Below, piece after piece: positions 34,500 to 45,234 of a stretch of 64,000 nt of DNA. The notes under the pieces were generated by a model. The model did no database searches, was not told where the DNA came from, and saw only the letters and a program-made list of their open reading frames with translations. How positions within the stretch are numbered: position 1 is the first letter of the stretch; every line of letters starts with the position of its first letter. The position numbers and the translations under genes are program-made. This DNA comes from Platynereis dumerilii (taxonomy: Eukaryota > Annelida > Polychaeta > Phyllodocida > Nereididae): NCBI GenBank assembly GCA_026936325.1, contig JAPTHN010000001.1, positions 99,215,859 through 99,279,858 on the forward strand. The letters are read 5' to 3'.

Positions 34500-34940
34500 T
34501 AGACTCTAATAACATAAATATCAGTCAAATGTAATGTCTGCATGGATCTTCACCTAAATGTTTTCTACTGTGACATTTACTACTGAAATGCCAATGTGCA
34601 CCTCATTTTCTTGTAATGTCTTATTCATGTACAACCACCCTAATCCTAAAAAGGATTGACATACAATTTTCATACTTCAACTTATTTCTACTCATGTTTA
34701 AGTTTTTTATGCTACATACAATCAATTTTCTTCATTTTTTCATTTTGTTTACAAGCCAGAAACCACATTGCAACATCCTTAATTTCATGTGCTCTTCACT
34801 CTCATTCCATATCCACCAAAAGGCTTTCACTGTCTTATGTTTAATGATGTTACACTGTCAATATTTTGAAAGTAGCAAAAACTGTTTGAAGTCATTCCTC
34901 CATCTCGGCCGTCTCCTTTTTGTTGATTCACTTGTTGTCA
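34500..34940 (+). other. NADAR 3' flank and probable LINE 5' UTR
   Basis: AT-rich, with no long plus frame that can be recognised. The LINE 5' end must lie here or further upstream, but no target duplication matching the 3' flank (AAGACGGAGCAG at 39207) was found, so the boundary is open. Confidence 0.4.
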
Positions 34941-37900
34941 ATGTCAACTTGTAATATCTGCAGTCAAAGAGTGCTAAGGCACTCCTACAACTTGCAATGT
35001 TTTGCTTGCAATAACCTAGTACACTTAAAGTGTCTTCCCATGGTATCGCAATCTGATAGTATTTATTCGGAAAGGTCTGTCAATCAGTGGCTTTGTTGTA
35101 ATTGTGCTATGATGGAATTTCCTTTTAACCATTTCAATGAAAATACTGATTTTCTTAGAGCTCTCTCGGAAAATTGGTCAGGTGTGTCTAGCTTACCTTG
35201 TGAGCTATTGAACTCCTTGGAATTTAATCCGTTTGACTTTGACAATGACAAATATTTTCCCTTAGAAAACTGTGATCCTGATTTACAATATTATAATGAC
35301 ATGACATACCTGGAAAATGTGTCTAACTGTAAATATTATACTGAAGATACTTTTGCAAAAAGATGTGACGAAGTTCAGGTAGACAATCAATGTTTTTCTG
35401 TTATGCATATGAACATCCGTAGTATACCAAAAAATCTTTCATGTTTGGAAGACTACCTTCTCCTTCTCAATCACACTTTCTCTGTAATAGGCATCTCTGA
35501 AACTTGGTTGACAACCAATAACAAGGATTGTTATTCCCTGCAAGGATATAACCATTATTCTCTCTGTAGAGAAAACAGAGCAGGTGGAGGTGTTTCAATC
35601 TTTGTGAAAAATTCAATTCCATATAAGTGTCGTACTGAGTATATACGAAAAATACCTGAAATGGAGGCTATTTTTATTGAGATTTCTAAAGAAAATCTTA
35701 ATTTGGGAAAAGATGTAGTTGTTGGTATGATATACCGTCCACCGAATCAAGACTTAAGCAATTTTATTGAGGCTCTCCAGGAAATCCTGGATAGTATCAA
35801 AAAAGAAAACAAACTACTGTATCTTATGGGAGATTTCAATATAAATCTATTGGAATCAGATCGTCATTTACTAACCTCGGAATTCTTGGACTTATTATAC
35901 TCATATTCTATGTTCCCATTAATAACAAAACCCACCCGCATCACCTCATCCTCCTCCACTCTGATAGACAACATTTACTTAAATGACATCTCAGCAGTAA
36001 ACACTTTGAATGGTATCTTATTCACTGGTATATCGGATCATCTTCCAATATTTTCCATTAACCATGGTTCAAAAATCAGGCTCCACGCACAGCCCAGAAA
36101 AGCAAGAGTGTTCTCGCTGAAGAACATGGAAAAATTTAAAAATCAAATGAAGAATACACTCTGGTCTGATGTGCTTTCAGAGTCAGACGGGAGGACAGCC
36201 TTCTCCATGTTTTATGATAGGTTTAGTAAAACCTATAATCAGTGTTTTCCTCTCAGGGACGTAAAAGCAAATTACCATAACAGAAAACCATGGCTGTCTG
36301 ATGGGCTTAAAAAATCCATCAAAACTAAGAATAAACTTTATATCACGCAACTGAAAAGTCATTCGGTTGTCAATATTGAAAGGTACAAATCTTATAAAAG
36401 ATACCTGAGCAAGTTGCTCAAAACAGCTGAGCGAAAGTACTATGAGGAAATTTTAAAAGAAAACAAGCACAATACACGAAAACTCTGGTCTATACTTAAG
36501 GATGTTATCAACAAGAAAAAGTTAGCATCCACCCCTACTCAATTTATTATTAATGGAAAAAAAGAAAGTAATCCTGGAGTGATTGCAGAAAAGTTTAACA
36601 ATTATTTTACAAATATAGGAAGTGATCTAGCCAAAAAGATTCCTTCGACTCCGCTTGATCCATTATCTTTTATAACCAATTCTACTTCTGAGTCAATCTT
36701 CATATCTGAAGTCACATGTAAAGAAGTTGAGAATATAATTAAGATATTGAAAAATGCAAGTGCTGGTTATGATGGAATTCATGCCAAGGTGATTAAGGAC
36801 AGCTACCCCTACTTTCTTTCCCCCTTTGCACATGTTCTGAATTTATCATTATCTCAGGGTTTCTTCCCAGATGAAATGAAAATAGCAAAGGTTATACCAA
36901 TTTTTAAAGCTGGTGACAGTATGAGTATCTCTAACTATCGTCCTGTTTCAGTTCTGCCAATATTCTCAAAAGTACTAGAAAGAATAATGTACAATCGGAT
37001 ACTCTCTTTCGTAAATAAGCATAACATTTTGTACAAATATCAATTTGGATTCAGAAATAATCATAGTACTAATATGGCCCTACTAATTCTTGTTGACAAA
37101 ATAGCATCTGCTTTGGAAAATGGCGACACAGTTCTTGGTGTATTCTTGGACTTTCAAAAGGCCTTTGACACTGTCAACCATGGTATTTTACTCAGTAAAT
37201 TAAAGAGATATGGCATAAGAGGCAATGCTTATAATTGGCTACATGACTATCTGAGAAATCGAAAACAGTTTGTGTCATTTTCTAATGTAGACTCAGCGAG
37301 GTCTGAAATCAATTGTGGTGTTCCCCAGGGGTCAATATTGGGTCCCTTGCTTTTTCTGATTTACATTAATGACCTGATCAACATATCAGAAACATTAATG
37401 CCTATATTGTTTGCAGATGATACAAATGTATTTGTAAGTGGAAAATCCCTAGCAGAAATTGTGAACATTGTGAATACTGAACTAAAGAAAGTAGTTGATT
37501 GGCTTAATGCTAATAAATTGTCCTTGAATGTGAAAAAAACTCACTATATGATCTTCAAAGCTAGAGGTCAAACAGCTAATATTGAAAGTGATTATGGAGT
37601 TCTTTTGAATAACGTCAGAATTGAAAAAGTGCATTATTCTAAATTTCTAGGAGTTACAATTGACTCTAAGCTCAATTGGGAGAAACACATATCAAATGTC
37701 AAAGGCAAGGTGGCAAGAGGGTTGGGCGTAATAACTAAGGCAAGGCGGAGTTTGAGCTCTTCTAGCTTAGAAACCTTGTACTACAGTATGATATATCCAC
37801 ACTTAAGCTATTGTATTGAAGTTTGGGGCAATGCAGCACATACATATATGAGTTCCCTTTTTAGTCTGCAGAAAAAGGCAGTTAGAATTATCAAATCTGC

Positions 37901-38249
37901 TCCTTTCAGAGCACATACGGACCCACTTTTCAAGGAGCTTAATTTTCTCAAACTTTCTGATATTTTTAGGCATAGCATTCTCATGTTTGTTTTTAAATTT
38001 CTTAGAGGTCTTCTCCCTGAAATTTTCTCGAGCTTTTACATAAGAAACAGTGATATTGCTTCCAGGGATACACGTCAGATTGACTTACTGCATTTACCTA
38101 AATGTAAGACAACTCTCTACCAAAAAACAGCTAGAATCTGGGGAGTCAAGGAATGGAATGCTAGAAGCAGATCTTTGAATAGGCAATGTAGTCAACAAAC
38201 ATTCAAAAAACAGTTAAAAAGCCTCATAATAAATGAAAGCTCTGAATAA
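34941..38249 (+). CDS. LINE polyprotein: PHD-like finger, endonuclease, reverse transcriptase
   Basis: 1102 aa from the first ATG; the frame opens seven codons earlier without an ATG. Residues 4-55 form a C4HC3 PHD-like finger (C4, C7, C20, C23, H28, C31, C52, C55). The APE-type endonuclease spans about 150-370: MNIRS (N158), SETW (E187), YRPPN (265-269), GDFNIN (D298, N300), SDHLP (D366, H367). The reverse transcriptase spans about 640-880: VIPIFKAGD (651 on), NYRPVS, FLDFQKAFDTVNH (D737), GVPQGSILGPLLF (794 on), FADDT (D826, D827). The C-terminus has the YCIEVWGN and WNARS patterns usual downstream of RT in this group. All catalytic residues are present and there is no stop or frameshift. 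The protein would nick target DNA and copy its RNA there (target-primed reverse transcription). No separate ORF1 is identified. Confidence 0.93.
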   Translation: MSTCNICSQRVLRHSYNLQCFACNNLVHLKCLPMVSQSDSIYSERSVNQWLCCNCAMMEFPFNHFNENTDFLRALSENWSGVSSLPCELLNSLEFNPFDFDNDKYFPLENCDPDLQYYNDMTYLENVSNCKYYTEDTFAKRCDEVQVDNQCFSVMHMNIRSIPKNLSCLEDYLLLLNHTFSVIGISETWLTTNNKDCYSLQGYNHYSLCRENRAGGGVSIFVKNSIPYKCRTEYIRKIPEMEAIFIEISKENLNLGKDVVVGMIYRPPNQDLSNFIEALQEILDSIKKENKLLYLMGDFNINLLESDRHLLTSEFLDLLYSYSMFPLITKPTRITSSSSTLIDNIYLNDISAVNTLNGILFTGISDHLPIFSINHGSKIRLHAQPRKARVFSLKNMEKFKNQMKNTLWSDVLSESDGRTAFSMFYDRFSKTYNQCFPLRDVKANYHNRKPWLSDGLKKSIKTKNKLYITQLKSHSVVNIERYKSYKRYLSKLLKTAERKYYEEILKENKHNTRKLWSILKDVINKKKLASTPTQFIINGKKESNPGVIAEKFNNYFTNIGSDLAKKIPSTPLDPLSFITNSTSESIFISEVTCKEVENIIKILKNASAGYDGIHAKVIKDSYPYFLSPFAHVLNLSLSQGFFPDEMKIAKVIPIFKAGDSMSISNYRPVSVLPIFSKVLERIMYNRILSFVNKHNILYKYQFGFRNNHSTNMALLILVDKIASALENGDTVLGVFLDFQKAFDTVNHGILLSKLKRYGIRGNAYNWLHDYLRNRKQFVSFSNVDSARSEINCGVPQGSILGPLLFLIYINDLINISETLMPILFADDTNVFVSGKSLAEIVNIVNTELKKVVDWLNANKLSLNVKKTHYMIFKARGQTANIESDYGVLLNNVRIEKVHYSKFLGVTIDSKLNWEKHISNVKGKVARGLGVITKARRSLSSSSLETLYYSMIYPHLSYCIEVWGNAAHTYMSSLFSLQKKAVRIIKSAPFRAHTDPLFKELNFLKLSDIFRHSILMFVFKFLRGLLPEIFSSFYIRNSDIASRDTRQIDLLHLPKCKTTLYQKTARIWGVKEWNARSRSLNRQCSQQTFKKQLKSLIINESSE

Positions 38250-39207
38250 CCAATTCATTTATACCCCCAATGGTTGATACATGAATTTGAAGTTTTGGAA
38301 AGTGTCTGAATGACATGTGAATCTCATGTTGGTACATTTAAGTTGTGTTGGAAAAAACATTTTAAAAAGTTTTCTGAAACTCTTGAGAGATATGTGATTA
38401 TCTTTTTTACACTTGAGTTACATCCATCTGAAATTGTCTCTCTGGAAAAATAGGAAGAAATACATTTCCGTATTTGCAGTTGCATCACCAGATAGTAGAA
38501 TCTGTTATGCAACTCTCAACTCTTAAGGTTTTCAGCTAATGTACATGTTATATCAACCATTAGGCACTCATCATTACTTGCATCTTCATTATCATTAATT
38601 TCTAAGTAATTCTCATGCTATTCGCCGAAACAAATAGTTAATTGTTCTCCTTTATCCAGCAATAAAATTACCCATATCGGGGATTATTAAATTAAATCAA
38701 ACTTTGCTAAATGAAAAAGTAATAACACTCTACATATATTGTAATTACATATATGTTTTTAATACATTTGGCAATTTAGTCATACCACATTTTGAAATTT
38801 TTGCAATTATGTTGCATTCATATTGTACGTTTAGCTATTTACCTATTCGAAATGTAACAAACCATTATTATTTCTGCATGGGTATATACATGTATGTTGA
38901 TGATGGAAGTTTCATGTCATGTTTCATTTTAGCATTTATGAAATGTTTACAACTACCTATATAATAATTGTCATAATGTATATATATGTTCCCCTATTTA
39001 CTCTTTATATCTGACGAATGACTTAATTGTTTAATATTAGAAATAGATATTGTGTAATTTATGGATAATTATTTGGTAATGGCATATACGCTCATGGCGT
39101 CAGCCAACCATAATTTCATACATGTAATCAACTGTTCATTGTCTCTCATTTTTGTAAGCCAGTTTCTATGGTCAATAAATCAAATCAAATCAAAAATCAA
39201 ATCAAAA
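38250..39207 (+). other. LINE 3' UTR, polyadenylation signal and tail
   Basis: AT-rich non-coding sequence. The end GGTCAATAAATCAAATCAAA, with two further CAAAT-like units, gives both an AATAAA hexamer (39174-39179) and the reiterated terminal word. Confidence 0.7.
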
Positions 39208-39214
39208 AGACGGA

Positions 39215-39660
39215 GCAGCAATGCATACTACAGCCTTTGAATCAGGAGTAAATGGAGCATGTTGGCTTCTTGTTACATGTCACACCTGCCATAGTGTGGG
39301 ATGAATATGGCCTGAAGACAATAACCTGGCTGTCCTTTCCCATCTTCCTACTTTGTGGAAGAGGAGTGGAGACATGAACCTGTAATGCATAGAGCTTCTT
39401 CAAAAGGAAAAGACTTGGGAAAAGTCTATGTAGCCTGTCTGAACCCCAGACATTGCTAAGGCTCATGTATGAACACCAGCCAAACTGTTAATAACAGAGT
39501 CACTACTTCTAAATCCTATGGAGCCTGTCTGGACCCCAGATATATGTCTAAGTTACATGTATTAGTACCTGCTGAGCCACTGCTGCCCAAATCTCTTGGA
39601 CATGTTACTACTTTCCACATAAGCTAGTCTGGTTAGGTGATACCAGTCCTGCTGAGGTTG
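39215..39660. repeat. duplicated block (right side of the LINE insertion)
   Basis: GGAGCATGTTGGCTTCTTGT, then CACACCTGCC, GTGTGGGA, CCTGAAGACAATAA and GGAGCCTGTCTGGACCCCAG recur at 41060-41150, 48180-48260 and 49138-49230 with differences. Non-coding. Confidence 0.65.
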
Positions 39661-40960
39661 GTAATCTTGTCCTGCAATGAAGAAGTGGGGAATGAGCAGT
39701 GGTGTGTTGTTGTCCCCTAATGGTTCCTACACTTTTCATAATGAAGTGACCAAAGGTTCATTATCTTCCTTTATTTCTGCAGACTCTAAACTGTTGTTGT
39801 TATTTTATTAGAAATATTTAATCTATTGGAATGAAATCCCTTCTTATTGAAATTGATTGTTCTGCAAAGAATACTGTTCTTTCACAGTCCAGAGTGTGGA
39901 TAGTCAAAACCGGGAAACTAAGTTAAATCAACATGATGTTGACAGACGATGAAACATGCTGCACAACCTATAAGTGGAACAATGATACGAACATGCTGGT
40001 GAGGTCACAGTAGAAAGTTTGAGTCATTTTCATTTGGTGCTTGAGACACATTTTGAGTGTCTGTCGTAATATGAGCAAATGTTCTTTGCGCATTTGTAAT
40101 GTGCAGGAAGGAAAAGGTCTTGAAAGATTTTTGACAATGGAAGAAGAAATAGATTTTGTCTTGTTTCAATATTTAAGACATCTTATAGATTGTATTTTTG
40201 GTGTGTTAACTGGCAGATATACAAAACTTGCATTTTACATACAAATCATTACACCGGTTTTACCTGACTTCCACTTTCTATATTATATAACATATTGTTT
40301 ATTTTGCAGCAGTTCTTGTTATATATGGAGTTTGTTTCCGGAATATACTGGGGTCTCCGGGAGTACACAGATGATCCACTGCACCTACTTATGGTATAAC
40401 CTCATAATATTTACCCTATATTTTGCGTAATCACTATCTACAGTAAGTGGTTGAAAGCTAATCGCAATCAAAGGTTTTAAGGTGTTCTCGAGTACATAAT
40501 CAGCCTTTCAATAAATTCAGAATGCATCACTACGTTTCATCATCTCAGTCAGCTTTTTGATGGAATTGATGCGATAAAATGTAACATTATGAAGATATAG
40601 GGAGTTTTGTACATGGTTTCAAGCTGGCCAATCCAATCATTCATATCTCCAAATGATCAACTTCATCCCAGTGTACTATGTTTCGATTTCAAGGCAACTA
40701 TTTAAAAACATGCTCCTCAGATAAAACTATAAAAAGAACAGCCTTTGATGTTCTTTGAGGCTGAATCTTAATTTGGACATCACATAATTGTCATTTATTC
40801 TCTGTTAATGTAGTTTAATATAGGTATCCTCATTACTTGCAGAGGAGCAGAATAGCTGTAACTAAATTATGACGAGAAGAGAGAACTATACAAAAGCGTG
40901 GAATCCTCTAGTGTGAAAATTACATCTGCCACTACACTGATGGAGAATTTGTATACTTAT
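39661..40960. other. no gene seen
   Basis: 39680-39790 resembles 48370-48490 (AATGAGCAGTGGTGTGTTG against AAGAGCAGAGGTGTGTCAC; TTATGG/AATGGTTTCC/TTCC). The 129-codon plus frame at 40041-40430 is Cys/Tyr/Phe-rich, without a domain or splice context, and was not called. Confidence 0.4.
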
Positions 40961-40964
40961 GCCC

Positions 40965-41155
40965 TTGAGGCTATAGAGGAAGAGGCATAGTACAACAAAA
41001 CATTGCACACAATGAACTTCAGAAACATTGTTTGCATGCAGTTTGTACTTCAGGGATAAACAGTGCATGTTGGCTTCTTGCTACATTCTGTCACACCTGC
41101 CTTGGTGTGGGAAGCTGCCTGAAGACAATAATCCAGCCATACTTTTCCATGTTAT
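40965..41155. repeat. duplicated block (partner 49035-49230)
   Basis: GAGGAAGAGGCA(T/C)AGT, CATGCAGT(T/G)TGTA, CTTCAGGGATAAA, TGCATGTTGGCTTCTTGC and TGGGAAGCTGCCTGAAGACA are shared in order with 49035-49230; identity by eye is high over the last 100 bp. This is the most similar pair of blocks in the 39-50 kb patchwork. Confidence 0.75.
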
Positions 41156-41317
41156 ACCTATTGTTTTGTTGAGAGCCAGACATCAAACAATATGCAGAAA
41201 ATCCATGGAGGTAAATGATTTCTTTACCCCACACAAGTCTGGATGAGCACATTATGAGCCAAGTCAAAATACTAGTTGTGCTTAACTTGTTGTCTATCTC
41301 ATGCAGTGTAAGCTTTA

Positions 41318-41400
41318 TGCAGGGGCGTAGAGCCGTAGATCCTGGGGGATGGGGATGAGCCTGGGGGGGGGGGGAGGATCATATGATTATCCCCCCTAGA
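41318..41400. other. G-rich MITE-like end
   Basis: AGGGGCGTAGAGCCGTAGAT followed by a G-rich run and closing ATTATCCCCCC. It resembles the GGCGTAGAGCC/GGCGGATCC elements with terminal G and C runs, but inverted ends are too short to be sure. Confidence 0.35.
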
Positions 41401-42404
41401 ATATCAAATAATTACTACTTGGTTTTGAGAATTATTACCTATACTAGCTGTTGACCCGTTAGGGTTTCTTGTGCCAAGTTCCAGGTTCTTCCCAGGTGAG
41501 AGTAATGTGAAGCCAGGTCTTATTTGCAGCTTTCAGTTAGCTTTCAGTTCGATGAAGTAATGTACTGGATTGTTAGGAAGTATTACAGCGGGGTGTACAG
41601 CACTACAACCAGTGAGAGGCTGGAGCTGTTGGAAAATATGATTGTTCCTAAATGCATGATGCAACTTAATTTCTGGGAGCTGGGTAGTTAAATATTGGAC
41701 ATAGAAGTTGCCTGAGTATGGCAAAAGATGCGGAATTTAGTGGCCTGCGATATGATATGCATTACTGGCCTTGATGTGGCAGAGAAATCAATAGCTTCGA
41801 GATTTGTATGTGGAAAATGTGGTTTTTGGCAAAGTCTTAATAGGAATATCGGGTAACTGGGTAGTTATATTGACCATAGAAAGTCCGGCTGCATATCAAA
41901 AGATGCGGAATTCAATGGCCTTTAATATTAAATGCATTACAGCCATTGTTGTGGCAGATAAATATAGCGGTGGGAGATATTTATGTGAAAAAACATGTTT
42001 TTTTGCCAAATTCTCAAGATAAATTTGTGTAACCATGGAAATAATGAATGTTGATAGGTAAAAGTTGCCCTATCGGGAACTTCAGATTAATTGACAGGTT
42101 TAGGAGTGTAAATGAAGGTGTTATGGGTTGAGAGGAAAAAGCCTTATGAGTGAGATGAGATTCCTGCTATGGCTATTATTATGATAAGATTTAGCTGTTT
42201 TTGCCATAATACTTGTTGGATGTTAGGGGAAAATACATCCTTCAGGTTGCTCAGAATTTCAAAAACCTTCAAATAATCTACAATATTTTGGCTTCTTGAC
42301 CCTCAGGTGGCCCCGAAATTCTCCGCCGGACGATTTTCGGCCAGTTGGGCATATTGCGTAGTTCGCTTAAGCTGAAATCATCCCCCCTTATAAAAGTTTT
42401 GCAT
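41401..42404. other. no gene; old tandem similarity
   Basis: 41720-41850 and 41890-42010 repeat AAAAGATGCGGAATT(T/C)A, TGGCCT, ATGCATTAC, GTGGCAGA and TGTG(G/A)AAAA, an imperfect tandem step of about 175 bp. No coding signal. Confidence 0.45.
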
Positions 42405-42500
42405 TACCCCTATTAGCCAAGAGAGACCAAAAGAGATGCTATAAGCCCATAGTCAAGTGAAGCCTTGAGGAGCCTTACATGAACCATCAGTCGTATATAA
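42405..42500 (-). repeat. inverted copy of the 33340-33450 block
   Basis: CCCCTATTAGCCAAGAGAGA, CCAAAAGA and ATGCTATAAGCCCATA are the reverse complement of the words at 33400-33440. Confidence 0.65.
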
Positions 42501-43524
42501 CATTCCAGATTTGCCCTATGCGGGCATCTGGGAGTAAATGCCGCAAACCCTACTTCATCTCTCCTCTATATCATGCATACAAATATCTATTGGTGAGATA
42601 ATACCTATGGCGTAGGCCTACAACAAAGCTGAAAGTACTGATAAAATGCAAAATGCCCACAACTGTAGACAAATTTGATTATCAGGATGTGTTATGGTAA
42701 TATTGTCTACGAAATGCTTGGTGTTCCTTTGTTGAGCTTTTGACTATAAGGACATGAAATGTGTGAGTAATCGGTGTAATGTCACAGGATGAAATCTTGA
42801 AAAAGATGATCACCTGATGCTAATAGAATAAAATTCATTTTGGTAGCTTCTGTTTGAGGGTAATAATATGACCTTATGTGAAGGATTTTGCAAATAGTCT
42901 AAAGGCATGAAATTTGGCACAGTTGCATGTTGACCGGTGAATTTAGAGTAAATCTTGATTGGGAAACACTTTCAAATATTAAACCCCTCTAGTCAAACTA
43001 TGGCAATTCTCAAACTGGCCACCACTGAGCATGTCAGTTAATGGTTGTTATTATTGTTGACTATTGTACGCAATACTTGAAGAGTTGTGTGCTTTATGAC
43101 GTCAATTTTGCACAAATTGATACCGGCTTTATACAAAAGTCTTATTTTTCCATATCTATAGTATTCTATACTAATATTCCACTTAGCCTGACAAGTATTG
43201 TGTGTAGCCACATATATTGATGGTCCAAGAAAACAAGTTGCTTAAAGCATGATATAATTGTGTATATCTTGCATTTGTAGTCAAAGACTTCTTACAATTC
43301 AGCAATTGTGTTGCAATTGTTTTCTGATTATAGAAAATGACATCATTTGCATACAGATATAACACTTGAAGCAATGTAGTATTATTCTTTGTAGCACAGA
43401 TTCGTATTATTTCGACATTCAGTAGAATTTAGAGGGTAATCTAATATAAAATGGTAGTTTATTAGAAATACAATATTGACAATTTCCTGATTTTATATTT
43501 CTTTTTCATATTATATTGATAGGA
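42501..43524. other. no gene seen
   Basis: AT-rich, unremarkable. Confidence 0.35.
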
Positions 43525-44270
43525 TTCATGGATTAGAAAATCGCAGTCACCACGATTATGAGTCTATGAGAACATTTGTTTTGCATGTTCTTTGTGAAAA
43601 GCCAACTGAATAATTGAAAGCAGTTGAAGTGGGCACCATTAGAATTTTATGTTATCCACCCCTGAAACCCCAACCCTCATTGGGATCCACCCCTGGAACC
43701 CCCCCCCCCCATGGGATCCACCCCTGAAACCCCCCCCTCTCCAACCCACCGGATCCACCCTTTAAACTGCCCCCCTCCTACCGGATCCACCCCTGAGACA
43801 ACCCTCCCTCCACCAGATCCACACCCTCCCCCACTGGATCCACTTTCCCGACTCAATATCACATTATAAGGTAGATCTACCTCACCATATTTCTGGTGTG
43901 CTGACCAACAAAATGACACCAAAATTATTCAAATAGCACAACTAGAAGTCATTTTAAAAATCACTTGCTTTTCATGCCAGATCCTTCACTCAGCTTTCTC
44001 CACCATTTTGGCTCCAAATTTCAAAGTTGAAGAAGAAGTGTCACTGTGCATGTGCAGAACAGCCGTTTTGACGAACTAAGTTAGTCAAATGATTAATTTT
44101 GCATTTGACGAGTCAATGGCAAACCTAGTTCATCAAATTTATTTTCAGTGTGGATTAGAATATCGCAGTCACCACAATTATGGGTCTATGAGAACATTTG
44201 TTTTGCATGTTCTTTGTGAAAAGCCAACTGATTAATTGAAAGCAATTGAAGTGGGCACCATTAGAATTTT
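43525..44270. repeat. 120-bp direct repeats flanking a 500-bp insert
   Basis: 43530-43648 and 44153-44267 are near-identical (TCGCAGTCACCAC, ATTATG, GTCTATGAGAACATTTGTTT, TGCATGTTCTTTGTGAAAAG, AAGTGGGCACCATTAGAATT). The segment between them (43655-44150) holds a C-rich minisatellite and AT-rich DNA. Either the insert arrived with duplication of its target or an old tandem unit expanded. Confidence 0.75.
43655..43850. repeat. GGATCCACCC minisatellite (C-rich)
   Basis: Six units of GGATCCACCCCTG(A/G)AACCC with variable C runs (up to 13 C), about 25-38 bp each. The minus strand is G-rich with several runs of three or more G, so quadruplex formation is possible. The Gly-rich minus-strand frame here is a repeat translation. 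Confidence 0.75.
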
Positions 44271-45234
44271 TCACCATGCAGCTTTCTTTCTGAGACCTTG
44301 AACTGGCGGAAATCAACATTTCATTAGGATTTCATACCATTTGCCAAATTGGTTTGCCCGAATAATTACATGTATTCCCTTGATTTGCTGAATGCATCTT
44401 TCTTTGCCATGTGTTATGTAGCAATTGCCTGTAATGCCTTGGCCAATAGAGTGTTTTGCCAATCTGAACTGTCATAAATCTGTCAATTTGGTATAAATCT
44501 GCCATAAATTTCTACAAATGGATTGTTGATAGGCCATTTTTCAGCTTGATACTTTGCGTATGAAGTGTGATTTCTTTATTAAAAAATTATATTTCAAATG
44601 ATATTTTCGTTTATTTTCACCTTGCAAAGCAGCAAACACCATTTTAAAACTTACGAATGGAAAGAAACTGTGTGCTCTTTAGTCTGTGTTCAAGAAGCAT
44701 TGTTTAAAGTTATTCAACCTCAAACAGGAATCTATATTTCATTTGACATCTTATCGCCTCTTAGTATTAGAAGGTCCGGGAGTTATCGAGTTTCTATGCT
44801 CAACACACACTTTCTGCGAAGTCATGCATGATTTCCGACTGACATTTAAACAGATTTTTTCATTTAAACTGATTTTGTTTTTTTTCTTTTGACAGTATAT
44901 ACATGTATGAGAGGCAATAGATGTCAAGTTAAGAAGGAGCAAACAACTAAAGAAAGACTATCCTGGACCTGTGGTCATCCTGTTATTACAGATCTCTTAT
45001 AAGTGTGCCATGTTCTTTTCAACTGCCACAGTGCTCTTGTGATGTCAGTATCAGCATAATGATTTAAAATAAAATAAATCCAAAAGTTACAATAACCAGC
45101 TACGTATATATAATGCATGGATTTTGTGCATAACTGCTATGGCCTAATTCAAAAATAATGAAGCCACGCAGCATATTTTCTGTAGGAGTCTCAAAATATG
45201 AGAATGGCTGTATGTGACAACTTAAAGGTACACC
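44271..45234. other. no gene; one duplicated scrap
   Basis: 44940-44985 matches 33555-33600 (see that block). Otherwise AT-rich and non-coding. Confidence 0.35.

Larger units (their letters stand above)
34600..39207 (+). mobile_element. LINE (CR1/L2-Jockey group), uninterrupted, possibly full length
   Basis: It consists of a 5' region of uncertain start, one long frame (34941-38249), a 3' UTR of about 920 bp, AATAAA at 39174-39179 and a terminal CAAATCAAAT/CAAAAATC reiterated tail to about 39207. The single-ORF plan (PHD-like finger, APE endonuclease, RT, and a C-terminal YCIEVWGN-type region) and the reiterated short-word tail fit the CR1/L2/Crack/Daphne group. It interrupts a duplicated block: sequence right of it (39215-39340) matches 48160-48240, and sequence left of the NADAR piece matches 47480-47990. 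The element is unbroken in its coding part, hence likely young. The 5' coordinate is approximate. Confidence 0.75.

Noticed and set aside
40041-40430. 129-codon plus frame
   Set aside because: Cys/Tyr/Phe-rich composition typical of chance frames in AT-rich DNA; no motif, no splice context.
43677-43922. Gly-rich minus-strand frame
   Set aside because: Translation of the GGATCCACCC minisatellite.
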